Made by a program: the position numbers and the translations under genes. The notes under the pieces were generated by a model. The model made no database searches. It saw only the letters and a program-made list of their open reading frames with translations, and had not been told where the DNA came from. Positions 37,695 through 49,418 of a stretch of 64,000 nt of DNA are shown in pieces. The DNA comes from Pseudomonas sp. TH43 (GTDB lineage Bacteria; Pseudomonadota; Gammaproteobacteria; Pseudomonadales; Pseudomonadaceae). Positions within the stretch are counted from its first letter, which is position 1. The number at the start of each line of letters is the position of its first letter. The stretch is from the NCBI RefSeq assembly GCF_016650635.1, contig NZ_JAEKFI010000001.1:1116001-1180000 (forward strand). The letters run 5' to 3'.

Positions 37695-38027
37695 TTAGCC
37701 ACCGCTGTTGCGGCAGACACCCGCCACGCTGTATTTGAGGGTGTTGAGCTGTCCGTTCGAATCTTCGTAGGTCATGGCCGTAGGGACGACCGCGCAGGCT
37801 GGCTGGGGCTTCACGACGCTGACTATTTTCACCACGTCCAGCTTCATCCCGTACTCGTAATCCCTCACAACCGGCGGCGCTTTACCCTGGTTGGCGGCGT
37901 ATTGCTCCATCGCTTTGGCGTTGGCGCTAAAAGCGCGGTCGAACGTGCGGTCACCACCGCCCTCCGCCAATACATTCGTAGACATCGCCATGACGCCGGC
38001 GAGGGTCATCAACTTGATCATCTTCAT
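37695..38027 (-). CDS. Small secreted DUF2790-like protein
   Basis: 110 residues. Signal peptide MKMIKLMTLAGVMAMSTNVLA then EGGGDRTFDRAFSANAKAMEQYA, followed by a DUF2790-like C-terminal domain (RDYEYGMKLDVVKIVSV, two cysteines at CAVVP and GVCRN). Pseudomonas proteins of this sort are frequently metal-responsive; PtrA of P. aeruginosa has a similar N-terminus (family recollection). Start at 38027 after GGAGGAG. It is 66 bp downstream of the gene at 38094, probably in one operon. Confidence 0.8.
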   Translation of the reverse strand: MKMIKLMTLAGVMAMSTNVLAEGGGDRTFDRAFSANAKAMEQYAANQGKAPPVVRDYEYGMKLDVVKIVSVVKPQPACAVVPTAMTYEDSNGQLNTLKYSVAGVCRNSGG

Positions 38028-38093
38028 GTTTGCTCCTCCATAAAAAAGCCCGGCATCGATGCGCGATGACAGGCTTGTTCCAGCACGACGCGT

Positions 38094-38297
38094 TTACAGG
38101 TCTTGAGTCTTGTCGTCTTTCTTTTCATTGACGACGACCGGATTGCCAGCAGCGTTTTCCTTAGCGACAAACAGCTCTACAGAGCGGTCGTTGGCGCTCA
38201 TCATTTTCTCGAAGGTGCGGTCACCGCCGCCTTCGGCCATGGCCAGGGACGACATCGCCAGAGCGGCTGTAAAAGCACTGATTTGGGCAAATTTCAT
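38094..38297 (-). CDS. Tiny secreted protein, PtrA-like N-terminus
   Basis: 67 residues: signal peptide MKFAQISAFTAALAMSSLAMA, then EGGGDRTFEKMMSANDRSVELF and a short charged tail (NEKKDDKTQDL). Mature form ~46 residues, presumably periplasmic. It shares EGGGDRTF with the next gene but lacks the DUF2790 domain. A 16-bp site at 38370-38385 nearly identical to one upstream of czcC suggests control by CzcR. Function unknown; a metal-related role is inferred from context. Confidence 0.75.
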   Translation of the reverse strand: MKFAQISAFTAALAMSSLAMAEGGGDRTFEKMMSANDRSVELFVAKENAAGNPVVVNEKKDDKTQDL

Positions 38298-38369
38298 CTT
38301 TGATTCCTCGTTTAAGTAACTGACGGGATCAAGGTAACAAGTCGAACCTTGCGTGACGGTGGCGTGGAA

Positions 38370-38385
38370 ATTACATATCCGTTAT
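38370..38385 (-). promoter_or_regulatory. Putative CzcR-type operator upstream of the small secreted gene
   Basis: ATTACATATCCGTTAT (plus strand), 73 bp before the ATG at 38297. It matches 15 of 16 bases of 44433-44448 in the czcC promoter region, in the same orientation to its gene and at nearly the same distance. Confidence 0.6.
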
Positions 38386-38436
38386 GTGGCTGAACAGAAA
38401 GGCGCTCAAGAGGTTTTCAGGCTGAAGGAATAACCA

Positions 38437-38538
38437 GTGGCGAGGGGATTTATCCCCGTTGGGCTGCGTAGCGGCCCCTCTCTTTTGAAAAAGCAGGGGA
38501 CTGCTGCGCAGTCCAACGGGGATAAATCCCCTCGCCAC
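38437..38538. repeat. Inverted-repeat element, 'GTGGCGAGGGGATTTATCCC' type, copy 2
   Basis: Same outer arms as 15319-15412; inner spacer diverged (CTGCGTAGC / GCTGCGCAG region). Confidence 0.85.
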
Positions 38539-38539
38539 A

Positions 38540-38659
38540 AAGGCTCCACACCACTGATAAGTGGGGAGGCTGAAAGTCTCAAAGGTCCTCACCACTGATA
38601 AGTGGGGAGGCTGAAAGCCAAAAAGGCTCCTCACCACTGATAAGTGGGGAGGCTGAAAG
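38540..38659 (-). repeat. Three tandem ~41-bp hairpin repeats; probable terminator of czcCBA
   Basis: CCACTGATAAGTGGGGAGGC followed by TGAAAG recurs at 38551, 38592 and 38634. Each can fold CCACT-GATA-AGTGG. On the czcA strand the first hairpin met is followed by GAGCCTTTTTGG, so it can act as an intrinsic terminator; the others would be reserve copies. Confidence 0.75.
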
Positions 38660-38663
38660 TTGA

Positions 38664-41831
<3,168 letters not shown>

Positions 41832-41856
41832 TCAGTGAGAGTCTTCAGCGTGCTTT

Positions 41857-43059
41857 TCAATGACTGTGCTCGGCCGAAGCTTTGCCCAGTTCCGATTTGA
41901 GGACGAAGCTGCCGGCGCTGGCGACTTGTGCGCCGGCGTCCAACCCTTGGGTGATTTCCACAAAACCATCCGCGCGGCTGCCCAGCTCCACGGCTCGCGT
42001 CTCGAAGCCGTCGTCGGTACGCACGAACACCGTGGGTTTGTCCTCGACGGTCTGGATCGCGGCTTCCGGCACGGCGACTTTCGCCTGACGGCTGTCGGTG
42101 GCCACCAGCGCGGTGACGAAAAGCCCCGGACGCCATGAACCCTGCGGGTTCTCCAGGGTGACGCGAACGGTCGCGGTGCGGGTTTGTTCGCCGAGCAAGC
42201 TGCCAACGTAAGCCACGCTGCCGGTAACGTGCGCATTCAATTCCGGGGCGCTGACGGTGACCGCTTTGCCTACCTGCACCTTGTTCAAATCCTTGGGCGA
42301 AACGCCGAACGTCACCCAGACTCGCGACAGATCCGAAAGCGTGAAAGCCGCGCTGGTTTCATCAACCACCTCCCCCGGCGTCAGGTGTTTTTCCACGACA
42401 ACGCCGTCAAACGGCGCACGCAATTCATAGCGATTGCCACCGGTGGCGACGACACTGCCGCTAAGCACGCTGATTTTTTGCCGAGCGTTGTTCACGGCGA
42501 TTTCGGCTTCTTCCAGCGCCTGGCGCGCCTGGAGGAAATCCTGCTCGGCGGAGATCTTGTCTTGCCAGAGTTTCTTCTCACGTTCGTAGGTAGTGCGCGC
42601 CAAGGCCAAACGACGTTGCGCGGCCGCCTGTTCGCTGCGCTGATCGGAGATCTGCTGACTGGCGATGACGGCCAGCAACTGGCCCTTCTTCACCGCTTGG
42701 CCGAGGTTGACCGCTACCGACTCGACCACGCCGGGCACACGCGGCACGATGTGGGCGGTGCGGTCTTCGTCGAAGCGTACTTCGCCGGGAAACGGCAGGC
42801 CGAGACTGATGGTCTGCGCCCGCGCTTGAGCCAATTGAATACCAGCCGCAGTGACCTGCTCGGCGCTCAATTCGATGTGCCCTTCCTCGGCATGCTCGCC
42901 TTCGGCAGCGGCGCCCTCCTCGGCGTGATCCGCGTGATCGGCATGTTCCGAGGCCTCATCGGCGTGCGCGTCGATAGCGCCATTGCCCGGCCACATCGAG
43001 CCGATGCCGATGCCCAATGCCAGCGTCGCCGCAGCGACCACGATCAGTTTTTTATCCAT
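41857..43059 (-). CDS. czcB: Periplasmic adaptor (membrane fusion) subunit CzcB
   Basis: 400 residues. Signal/anchor helix at ~5-22, then a striking His/Glu/Asp-rich stretch (residues ~31-66, repeated HAD/HAEE) likely to bind metal, followed by biotinyl-lipoyl, alpha-hairpin (ISDQRSEQAAAQRRLALART) and beta-barrel domains. The ATG at 43059 follows GAGGAG. Links CzcA to CzcC. Confidence 0.94.
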   Translation of the reverse strand: MDKKLIVVAAATLALGIGIGSMWPGNGAIDAHADEASEHADHADHAEEGAAAEGEHAEEGHIELSAEQVTAAGIQLAQARAQTISLGLPFPGEVRFDEDRTAHIVPRVPGVVESVAVNLGQAVKKGQLLAVIASQQISDQRSEQAAAQRRLALARTTYEREKKLWQDKISAEQDFLQARQALEEAEIAVNNARQKISVLSGSVVATGGNRYELRAPFDGVVVEKHLTPGEVVDETSAAFTLSDLSRVWVTFGVSPKDLNKVQVGKAVTVSAPELNAHVTGSVAYVGSLLGEQTRTATVRVTLENPQGSWRPGLFVTALVATDSRQAKVAVPEAAIQTVEDKPTVFVRTDDGFETRAVELGSRADGFVEITQGLDAGAQVASAGSFVLKSELGKASAEHSH

Positions 43060-43108
43060 GGAAACTCCTCTGCGCCGAACCTGCGCGCAGTGATTTGAAA
43101 AGTGAAAT

Positions 43109-44356
43109 TCAAGGGCTGACGGCGAGGTCGCCGAAGATCCGTTCGATACGTACGCGGGCGTCGGTCGCTTCGCTGACGGCCTGGATGTATTGGCTACGAG
43201 CGCTGATCAATGTGCGTTGCGCGTCGAGCACATCGAGGAAGCCGAACTTGCCCATTTCAAACCCACGGGTGGCGCTTTCAACGGCGCTCTGCGCGGCGGG
43301 CAGGATGGTCTGGTTGAACGCGCTGACTTCGCCATTGGCGGTCTGCCATTGCGCCAGCGTGGTCTGGATTTCCGTGCGCAAACGCAACTCGGTGGCGTTG
43401 CGCAGATCCCGCGCCTGATCGCTGCGCCGCGCCGCCGCCAGCACGTTGCCCTGATTGCGGTTGAACAGCGGAATCGGCATCGACAGCCCGACCACGTTGA
43501 CCCGCTCGCGCTCGTTTTCGCTGTATTGGCTGCCAATGCTCACGGTGAGATCGGGAATGCGCTGGGATTTTTCCAGGCCTAAAGAGGCTTCGCGCTGATC
43601 GATCTGCAACTGCGCCAGACGCAGCTCGGCGGTCTGGTTCAGACGCTCAAGCAGCCGGTTTGGCGGCGGCACGTTGATGAGGTTTTGTGTGGCGGTTTGC
43701 ACCGTGGTCGAGGTCGGTAACGGCGCTCCCATGACCTGCGCCAATTGCTGATAGGCGTTGGCCTGATCGCGTTCGGCGCGGCTCAACTCCAGGCGTACTT
43801 CGGAGAGCTGCACTTGCGCCCGCGTGCCCTCGACCGGGGAAGACTTGCCGGCCTCGATCCGCCCTTGCGCCACGCGCAAACCGTGTTCGGCCAGTTGCAT
43901 GGATTGGCGCGACAACTGCAAGCGTTGCTGCGCGGTCTGGGCGCTGTTGAACGCCTGAATTACGTCGGCGCGCAAGGCGTTGCGTTTGCGCTCAAGCTCG
44001 ATGCCGGCGGCGTCCTGCGCACGGCTGGCGACGTCAATGCGCGCACCGCGTTTGCCGCCCAGTTCGATCGGCTGGCTGAGCATCACCGTGGTGGTGCGCG
44101 AGTTGCGGCGGGTGTCTTCAGCCTCCCACGAGACTTCGGGATTGGGGATCAGGCCAGCCTGTTGGCGGTCGCCCTCGGCGATGCCGATTTCCCATTGTGC
44201 AGCGGCCAGATCCGGGTTGCCGGCCAAGGCCGTTTGCAGGGCCTGATCGAGAGTCAGGGTCGAGGCGCTCGCGAGGCTGGTACTGGCCAGCAACAGAATG
44301 CCGCTGGCTGCTTTTTTCAGGCGTGATCGCGCCGTCAGTTGTCTTGAACCGGGCAA
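43109..44356 (-). CDS. czcC: Outer-membrane channel subunit CzcC (TolC/OEP family)
   Basis: About 415 residues with two OEP repeats (LTLDQALQTALAGNPDLAAA at the first, GFEMGKFGFLDVLDAQRTLI at the second). Signal peptide around LKKAASGILLLASTSLASA. I chose a TTG at 44356 because AAGGAAG lies 7 bp before it; a GTG at 44395 would add 13 residues but lacks a ribosome site. No ATG is available. First gene of czcCBA. Confidence 0.88.
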   Translation of the reverse strand: MPGSRQLTARSRLKKAASGILLLASTSLASASTLTLDQALQTALAGNPDLAAAQWEIGIAEGDRQQAGLIPNPEVSWEAEDTRRNSRTTTVMLSQPIELGGKRGARIDVASRAQDAAGIELERKRNALRADVIQAFNSAQTAQQRLQLSRQSMQLAEHGLRVAQGRIEAGKSSPVEGTRAQVQLSEVRLELSRAERDQANAYQQLAQVMGAPLPTSTTVQTATQNLINVPPPNRLLERLNQTAELRLAQLQIDQREASLGLEKSQRIPDLTVSIGSQYSENERERVNVVGLSMPIPLFNRNQGNVLAAARRSDQARDLRNATELRLRTEIQTTLAQWQTANGEVSAFNQTILPAAQSAVESATRGFEMGKFGFLDVLDAQRTLISARSQYIQAVSEATDARVRIERIFGDLAVSP

Positions 44357-44432
44357 TGGAAGACTTCCTTCATTGAGGATTTTCGATGCCGCCACGGTAG
44401 GGTTTTGAACTTATCGACAAGGTGACTGGAAC

Positions 44433-44448
44433 ATTACAAATCCGTTAT
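44433..44448 (-). promoter_or_regulatory. Putative CzcR-type operator upstream of czcC
   Basis: ATTACAAATCCGTTAT (plus strand), 77 bp upstream of the TTG start. Paired with the near-identical site at 38370-38385. The regulator gene czcR is divergent, ~500 bp away. Confidence 0.6.
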
Positions 44449-44945
44449 CCACGGTTCCGCCAAGTTGTTTTGTTCTAGGATGCGAAGTACGAATACAGTT
44501 ACTGCAATACATGGAAACAAATGCGCATTAGTTATCTGCTGAACAGCACTTGCTTGAATCGAACTAATGAGAACTCTGCCATTTTCACTGCGACCGACTG
44601 TCGCAGAGTACTGTTTTACACCGCTTGCTCGTTGACCCTGTAGTCGCTTCAACCTTTATTGTGCCGTCCCCCTCACCCCAGCCCTCTCCCGGGGGAGAGG
44701 GAGCCGACCGAGGTGTCTGATACTTTCCATCGACCTGTTAAATCAAGTCGATTATGGATTCAGTAAAGATGCTCCACGTCGGTGTAGTTCTGAAGCATCT
44801 CACGTTCAGTCCCCTCTCCCGCTGGGAGAGGGTTAGGGTGAGGGGCTTCTTATCGTTATTGAAAACGTCCGGAAGACCTTACAAAAACAACAACTTTCCC
44901 GGTCACCTTAATTACTTTTCCATTCAATGAAAGTGGTGATTGATC
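44449..44945. other. czcC-czcR intergenic region
   Basis: About 500 bp without a gene. It contains the TIR-bounded element at 44669-44845 and the czcR leader. No copy of the 16-bp operator was seen next to czcR, so autoregulation is not evident. Confidence 0.6.
44669..44845. repeat. TIR-bounded intergenic element, single copy
   Basis: Ends CCCCTCACCCCAGCCCTCTC and GAGAGGGTTAGGGTGAGGGG are inverted repeats. The core carries GAGCCGACCGAGGTGTCTG, GTCGATTATGGATTCAG and GTTCAGTCCCCTCTCCC, shared with the 57300 array. Confidence 0.85.
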
Positions 44946-45620
44946 ATGCGAATCCTTGTCGTCGAGGACGAGCTTAAAGCTGCCGAATACTTGCATCAGG
45001 GTTTGACCGAAAGTGGTTATATCGTTGACCACGCGGCCACTGGCGCGGATGGTTTGCATCTGGCGCAACAACAAGCGTACGACCTGGTGATTCTCGATGT
45101 GAACTTGCCGGAACTCGACGGTTGGGGCGTGCTGGAACAACTGCGTCGAACCCATTCAACGCGGGTGATGATGCTCACCGCACGCGGGCGTCTGGCGGAC
45201 AAGATTCGCGGCCTCGATCTGGGCGCCGACGATTATCTGGTCAAGCCGTTTGAGTTTCCCGAACTGTTGGCGCGGGTGCGTACCTTGATGCGCCGCAGCG
45301 AAAATATTCCGGTGCCGCAGGTGCTGAAAGTCGCTGATCTGGAGCTTGACCCGGGGCGCCATCGCGCATTTCGCGGCGAGCAGCGCATCGACCTGACCAC
45401 CAAGGAGTTCGCCCTGCTGCACCTGCTGATGCGCCAGTCTGGCGAGGTGCTGACCCGTACGCAGATTATCTCGCTGGTGTGGGACATGAATTTCGACTGC
45501 GACACCAACGTGGTCGAAGTATCGATCCGCCGCCTGCGCGCAAAAATCGACGACCCGTTCGACAACAAACTGATCCACACCCTGCGCGGTGTCGGCTATG
45601 TGCTGGAGGCGCGGGAATGA
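44946..45620 (+). CDS. czcR: Heavy-metal response regulator CzcR (OmpR family)
   Basis: 224-residue OmpR/PhoB-type regulator. Receiver domain with phospho-acceptor Asp51 (VILDVNLPELDGW) and Lys100; C-terminal winged helix with EVSIRRLRAKIDDPF. Sequence features (MRILVVEDE..., LTTKEFALLHLLMRQSGEVL) match the CzcR/CopR/IrlR heavy-metal group. Divergent from czcCBA and overlapping czcS by 4 bp. Confidence 0.93.
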   Translation: MRILVVEDELKAAEYLHQGLTESGYIVDHAATGADGLHLAQQQAYDLVILDVNLPELDGWGVLEQLRRTHSTRVMMLTARGRLADKIRGLDLGADDYLVKPFEFPELLARVRTLMRRSENIPVPQVLKVADLELDPGRHRAFRGEQRIDLTTKEFALLHLLMRQSGEVLTRTQIISLVWDMNFDCDTNVVEVSIRRLRAKIDDPFDNKLIHTLRGVGYVLEARE

Positions 45621-47050
45621 AGCCGGCCAGCCTGTCGATGCGCCTGGGTTTGACGGTGAGTATTCTCGGCGCGCTGCTGGTGGTGTTTTTGGCGATCCTC
45701 GCCTATTTCGCCCTGACCCATGAGCTGAATGCGCTGTCCAGAGACAGTCTGGAAAAGAAGATGGAGCAGGTCGAACACAGCCTGGCGTTGTACGTTGACG
45801 CCAACGAAGTCACGGGCAAACCGCACATCTTGCTTGATCAGGTGATGGGCCACGACAACCTCACGCTGACGATTTACGACCGCGTCAATCAGCGCTCGCC
45901 GCTGCTCAAGTCCGGCAGCGGATTGAGCGACCCGCGGGTCGAATTGAAAGCCGTGCGGGCAACCACCGATCAATTGGCTTATTCAGAGAGCACCGACGCC
46001 GAGGGGGCGAAATTCCTCACCGTGTCGAAGCTGATTCGCCTCAAGGATGGCAGCAGCGTGCCGGTGCTGTTATCGATCGATAACGCCCACGATCAAGCCT
46101 TGCTCAGCGCGTATCTGCGCTCGACGCTGATTGCCTTGCCGTTGCTGCTGGTGTTCATCGGTCTGACCGCGTGGGGCGCCGTGCAGCGCGGATTGGCGCC
46201 GATGCGTGAATTTCGCAAAGTGGCGGCGATGGTCTCCACGCAAGACCTCGATCATCGCTTGTCGGTGGTGAACATGCCGCAGGAATTGAGCGAACTGGCA
46301 CAGGGCATCAACTTCATGCTGCACCGGCTCGATGCGGGCGTGCAGCAGTTGTCACAGTTCTCCGATGATCTGGCCCATGAGCTGCGCACACCGATCAACA
46401 ACTTGATGGGCAAGGCGCAGGTAACGCTGTCGCGCGAACGCTCGGTGGATGAGTACAAAGATGTGCTGGTGTCGTGCACCGAAGAGCTCGAGCGCGTGGC
46501 GCGGATTGTGTCGGACATGTTGTTTCTGGCGCAGGTCAGTCATCCGTCGGCGCTGGCGCCGTTTGAGTCGGTGGCGCTGGAGGTTGAAGCGGCGAAAGTC
46601 GCCGAGATGTTTTCGTTGTCGGCGCAGGACAAGCAGATTCGTTTGAATGTGGTGGGGAGTGCCTCAGTGCTCGGGGATCGATTGATGATTCAGCGGGCGA
46701 TTTCGAATTTGCTGTCCAACGCTTTGCGGCATTGCCCTGGCGGGAAAACCGTGACGTTGCTGATTGAACAAGGCGCGGCGCAGACCTCACTGCTGGTCAG
46801 CAACCCCGGCGCGGGAATCGAGGCTCAACATCTGCCGCATTTGTTCGACCGTTTCTATCGGGTCGACAGCAGTCGTTCGCGTTCACAGGGCAGCACTGGG
46901 CTGGGGTTGGCGATCGTGCGCTCGATCATGAGCCTGCATCAGGGTGTAGCGGACGTTAAAAGTTTGCCGGGGGCGATGACCGTGTTCAGGCTTGGGTTTC
47001 CTGCGGCGACACCCATGGCCCCATCGCTGGCAAGCCAGCTCCCACAGTGA
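45617..47050 (+). CDS. czcS: Heavy-metal sensor histidine kinase CzcS
   Basis: 477-residue membrane sensor. TM1 at ~8-32, periplasmic sensor region, TM2 at ~170-190, HAMP, dimerisation box FSDDLAHELRTPINNL with His254, and an ATPase domain with RAISNLLSNALRHCP and GSTGLGLAIVRSIM. The last residues (MAPSLASQLPQ) and stop are encoded by a REP arm (47023-47047), an extension that is probably acquired. Partner of CzcR. Confidence 0.93.
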   Translation: MKPASLSMRLGLTVSILGALLVVFLAILAYFALTHELNALSRDSLEKKMEQVEHSLALYVDANEVTGKPHILLDQVMGHDNLTLTIYDRVNQRSPLLKSGSGLSDPRVELKAVRATTDQLAYSESTDAEGAKFLTVSKLIRLKDGSSVPVLLSIDNAHDQALLSAYLRSTLIALPLLLVFIGLTAWGAVQRGLAPMREFRKVAAMVSTQDLDHRLSVVNMPQELSELAQGINFMLHRLDAGVQQLSQFSDDLAHELRTPINNLMGKAQVTLSRERSVDEYKDVLVSCTEELERVARIVSDMLFLAQVSHPSALAPFESVALEVEAAKVAEMFSLSAQDKQIRLNVVGSASVLGDRLMIQRAISNLLSNALRHCPGGKTVTLLIEQGAAQTSLLVSNPGAGIEAQHLPHLFDRFYRVDSSRSRSQGSTGLGLAIVRSIMSLHQGVADVKSLPGAMTVFRLGFPAATPMAPSLASQLPQ

Positions 47051-47570
47051 TTTCGACTGTTCCCAGGTTTGGTCAGCACCGCTGAAACCTGTAGGAGTGA
47101 GCCTGCTCGCGATGGCGGTGGGTCAGTCGATATCTTTGTTGTCTGACACACCGCTATCGCGAGCAGGCTCACTCCTACAGTGATTTGCGGTGCATGCGGA
47201 ATTTGTGGCCACCACAGGAATCTGTGGGAGCTGGCTTGCCAGCGATGGCGGTGGGTCAGTCGATATCAATGTTGAATATCAGAAAGCAATCGCTGGCAAG
47301 CCAGCTCCCACAGTGATCTCGACTGTTCCCAGGTTTTATCAGCACCGCTGAAACCTATAGGAGTGATTGGTGGTGCATGCGGAATTTGAGGGCTACCACA
47401 GGAACCTGTGGGAGCTGGCTTGCCAGCGATGGCGGTGGGTCAGTCGATATCAATGTTGAATGTCAGAAAGCAATCGCTGGCAAGCCAGCTCCCACAGGAT
47501 CTGCGATATGCCCGGGGTGTGTGGGCACCGCTGAAACCTGTGGGAGCTTGCCTGCAAGCGATGGCGGTAG
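47023..47570. repeat. REPIN cluster with tandem duplication
   Basis: Half REP 47023-47047; REPIN 47090-47180 (GTAGGAGTGAGCCTGCTCGC arms); REPIN 47223-47313 and REPIN 47407-47497 (both TGTGGGAGCTGGCTTGCCAG arms, spacers nearly identical); half REP 47539-47570. The linking sequence GACTGTTCCCAGGTTT, CAGCACCGCTGAAACC and GGTGCATGCGGAATTTG recurs, showing segmental duplication. No RAYT gene is in the window. Confidence 0.9.
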
Positions 47571-47585
47571 GTTGGGCCCCATAAA

Positions 47586-47612
47586 AAACGGCACCTTGCG
47601 GTGCCGTTTGCC
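47586..47612 (-). terminator. Terminator of the ABC importer operon
   Basis: Minus strand: AAACGGCACC-GCAA-GGTGCCGTTTTTTA, 17 bp beyond the binding-protein stop. Confidence 0.9.
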
Positions 47613-47628
47613 TTTCACATTGCCACGA

Positions 47629-49371
47629 TCACTTGCGCGCATCCGCCCAGGATTTCAGCAGTTCGTTGTAGCTCACGGTCTCGCCCTGCGGCTTCTCGTT
47701 GGCCAGTTTCGGTTTCGGTGCGCCCGGTTGATCGAACCAGTATTGCGCATCGCGTTCCGGGTTCATTTTCGGCGCGCACACCGCTTGGGCTTTGGAGCGT
47801 TCGAGGCGCGTCATGATCGCGTCCTGATCCTTGGCCAGGCCATCCAACGCCTGTTGCGGAGTCTTCTCGCCGCTCGCCGCTTCGGCGATATGGCTCCACC
47901 ACAACTGCGCCAGACGCGGATAGTCCGGCACATTGGTCCCGGTCGGAGTCCATTGCACGCGGGCCGGGCTGCGGTAGAACTCGACCAGACCACCGAGTTT
48001 CGGCGCCAGATCGGTCATCGCCTGCGAGTTGATATCCGACTCGCGAATCGGCGTCAGGCCAACGATGGTTTTCTTCAGCGACACGGTTTTCGAGGTGACG
48101 AACTGCGCGTACAACCACGCCGCGAGTTTCTGTTTCTCAGGTGTGGACTTCATGAACGTCCACGATCCCACGTCCTGATAGCCGAGCTTCATGCCCTGCT
48201 CCCAATACGGCCCGCGTGGCGACGGTGCCATGCGCCATTTCGGCGTACCGTCGGCGTTCATCACCGGCAGGCCTGGCTTGGTCATGTCGGCGGTGAACGC
48301 GGTGTACCAGAAAATCTGCTGAGCAATGTTGCCCTGCGACGGCACCGGGCCGGACTCGGAGAAGGTCATGCCCGCCGCTTCCGGTGGCGCGTAAGCCTTG
48401 AGCCAATCGACGTATTTCTGCGTGGCAAACACTGCCGCCGGACCGTTGGTGTCGCCGCCACGGGTCACGCTGGAGCCGACCGGGTGGCAATCCTCGACAC
48501 GAATGCCCCACTCGTCCACCGGCAAACCGTTGGGCAGACCCTTGTCGCCGCCACCGGCCATGGAGAACCAGGCATCGGTGAAACGCCAACCCAGCGACGG
48601 GTCTTTCTTGCCGTAGTCCATGTGCCCGTAAATGCGTTTGCCGTCGATTTCCTTGACGTCCTCGCTGAAGAATTTGGCGATGTCTTCATAGGCTGACCAG
48701 TTCACCGGCACGCCCAATTCGTAGCCGTACTTTTCCTTGAACTTGGCTTTCAGATCGGCGCGCTCGAACCAGTCGGCGCGGAACCAGTAGAGGTTGGCGA
48801 ACTGTTGATCAGGCAATTGATAGATCTTGCCGTCCGGCGCGGTGGTGAACGAGATGCCGATGAAGTCCTTGATGTCGAGGGTCGGCGAGGTGAAGTTCTT
48901 GCCTTCGTTGGCCATCAGGTCGGTGATCGATTCAGTCTTGCCGTAACGGAAGTGCGTGCCGATCAAATCCGAGTCGTTGACCCAGCCGTCATAGATGTTC
49001 TTGTCGGACTGCATCACCGTCTGCATTTTCTCGACCACGTCGCCTTCTTGCAGCAGGTCGTGGGTGAGCTTGATCCCGGTGATTTCGGTGAAGGCCTTGG
49101 CCAGCACTTTCGACTCGTATTCGTGAGTGGTCAGGGTCTCGGAAACGACCTTGATTTCCATCCCGCGAAACGGCTCCGCTGCCTTGATGAACCACTTCAA
49201 CTCTTCGAGTTGCTGATCGGCCGTCAGGGTCGACGGTTTGAACTCACTGCCAATCCACTTTTTCGCCGCGTCTTCGTACGCATCGGCCCAGGCGGCTGCG
49301 CTCAAACCGCTGAGTGCGAGCATGGCTGCCAATGAAATGCTATGTCGCAGCTTATTGTTTTTGTCGAACAT
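47629..49371 (-). CDS. ABC transporter substrate-binding protein (GlpV-like, large)
   Basis: 580 residues, with a signal peptide to about residue 32 (LSAAAWA|DAYED). Extracellular solute-binding family 1 type (PSTLTADQQLEELKWFIKAAEPFRG; SFTTAPDGKIYQLPDQQFANLYWF). The large size, and its position at the end of a two-ATPase, two-permease, DUF2160 operon, match rhizobial GlpV (glycerol). Whether glycerol is the substrate in Pseudomonas is not shown by sequence. Start at 49371; upstream in-frame codons lie in the preceding gap. Confidence 0.85.
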   Translation of the reverse strand: MFDKNNKLRHSISLAAMLALSGLSAAAWADAYEDAAKKWIGSEFKPSTLTADQQLEELKWFIKAAEPFRGMEIKVVSETLTTHEYESKVLAKAFTEITGIKLTHDLLQEGDVVEKMQTVMQSDKNIYDGWVNDSDLIGTHFRYGKTESITDLMANEGKNFTSPTLDIKDFIGISFTTAPDGKIYQLPDQQFANLYWFRADWFERADLKAKFKEKYGYELGVPVNWSAYEDIAKFFSEDVKEIDGKRIYGHMDYGKKDPSLGWRFTDAWFSMAGGGDKGLPNGLPVDEWGIRVEDCHPVGSSVTRGGDTNGPAAVFATQKYVDWLKAYAPPEAAGMTFSESGPVPSQGNIAQQIFWYTAFTADMTKPGLPVMNADGTPKWRMAPSPRGPYWEQGMKLGYQDVGSWTFMKSTPEKQKLAAWLYAQFVTSKTVSLKKTIVGLTPIRESDINSQAMTDLAPKLGGLVEFYRSPARVQWTPTGTNVPDYPRLAQLWWSHIAEAASGEKTPQQALDGLAKDQDAIMTRLERSKAQAVCAPKMNPERDAQYWFDQPGAPKPKLANEKPQGETVSYNELLKSWADARK

Positions 49372-49418
49372 AGAGACCTCCTGTTTAAGTTGTGGAGCCA
49401 AGTTGTCGAGCGATTCGA

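Larger units (their letters stand above)
38298..38663. other. Gap between small secreted genes and czcA
   Basis: 366 bp without a gene: promoter and CzcR-like site of the small secreted gene (38298-38390), an inverted-repeat element (38437-38538), then three tandem ~41-bp hairpin repeats next to the czcA stop codon. Confidence 0.7.

Noticed and set aside
44320..44369. Tiny leader frame MKEVFHCPVQDN overlapping the czcC start on the minus strand
   Set aside because: Only 12 codons, overlapping the probable TTG start in another frame; no supporting conservation can be judged from one sequence.
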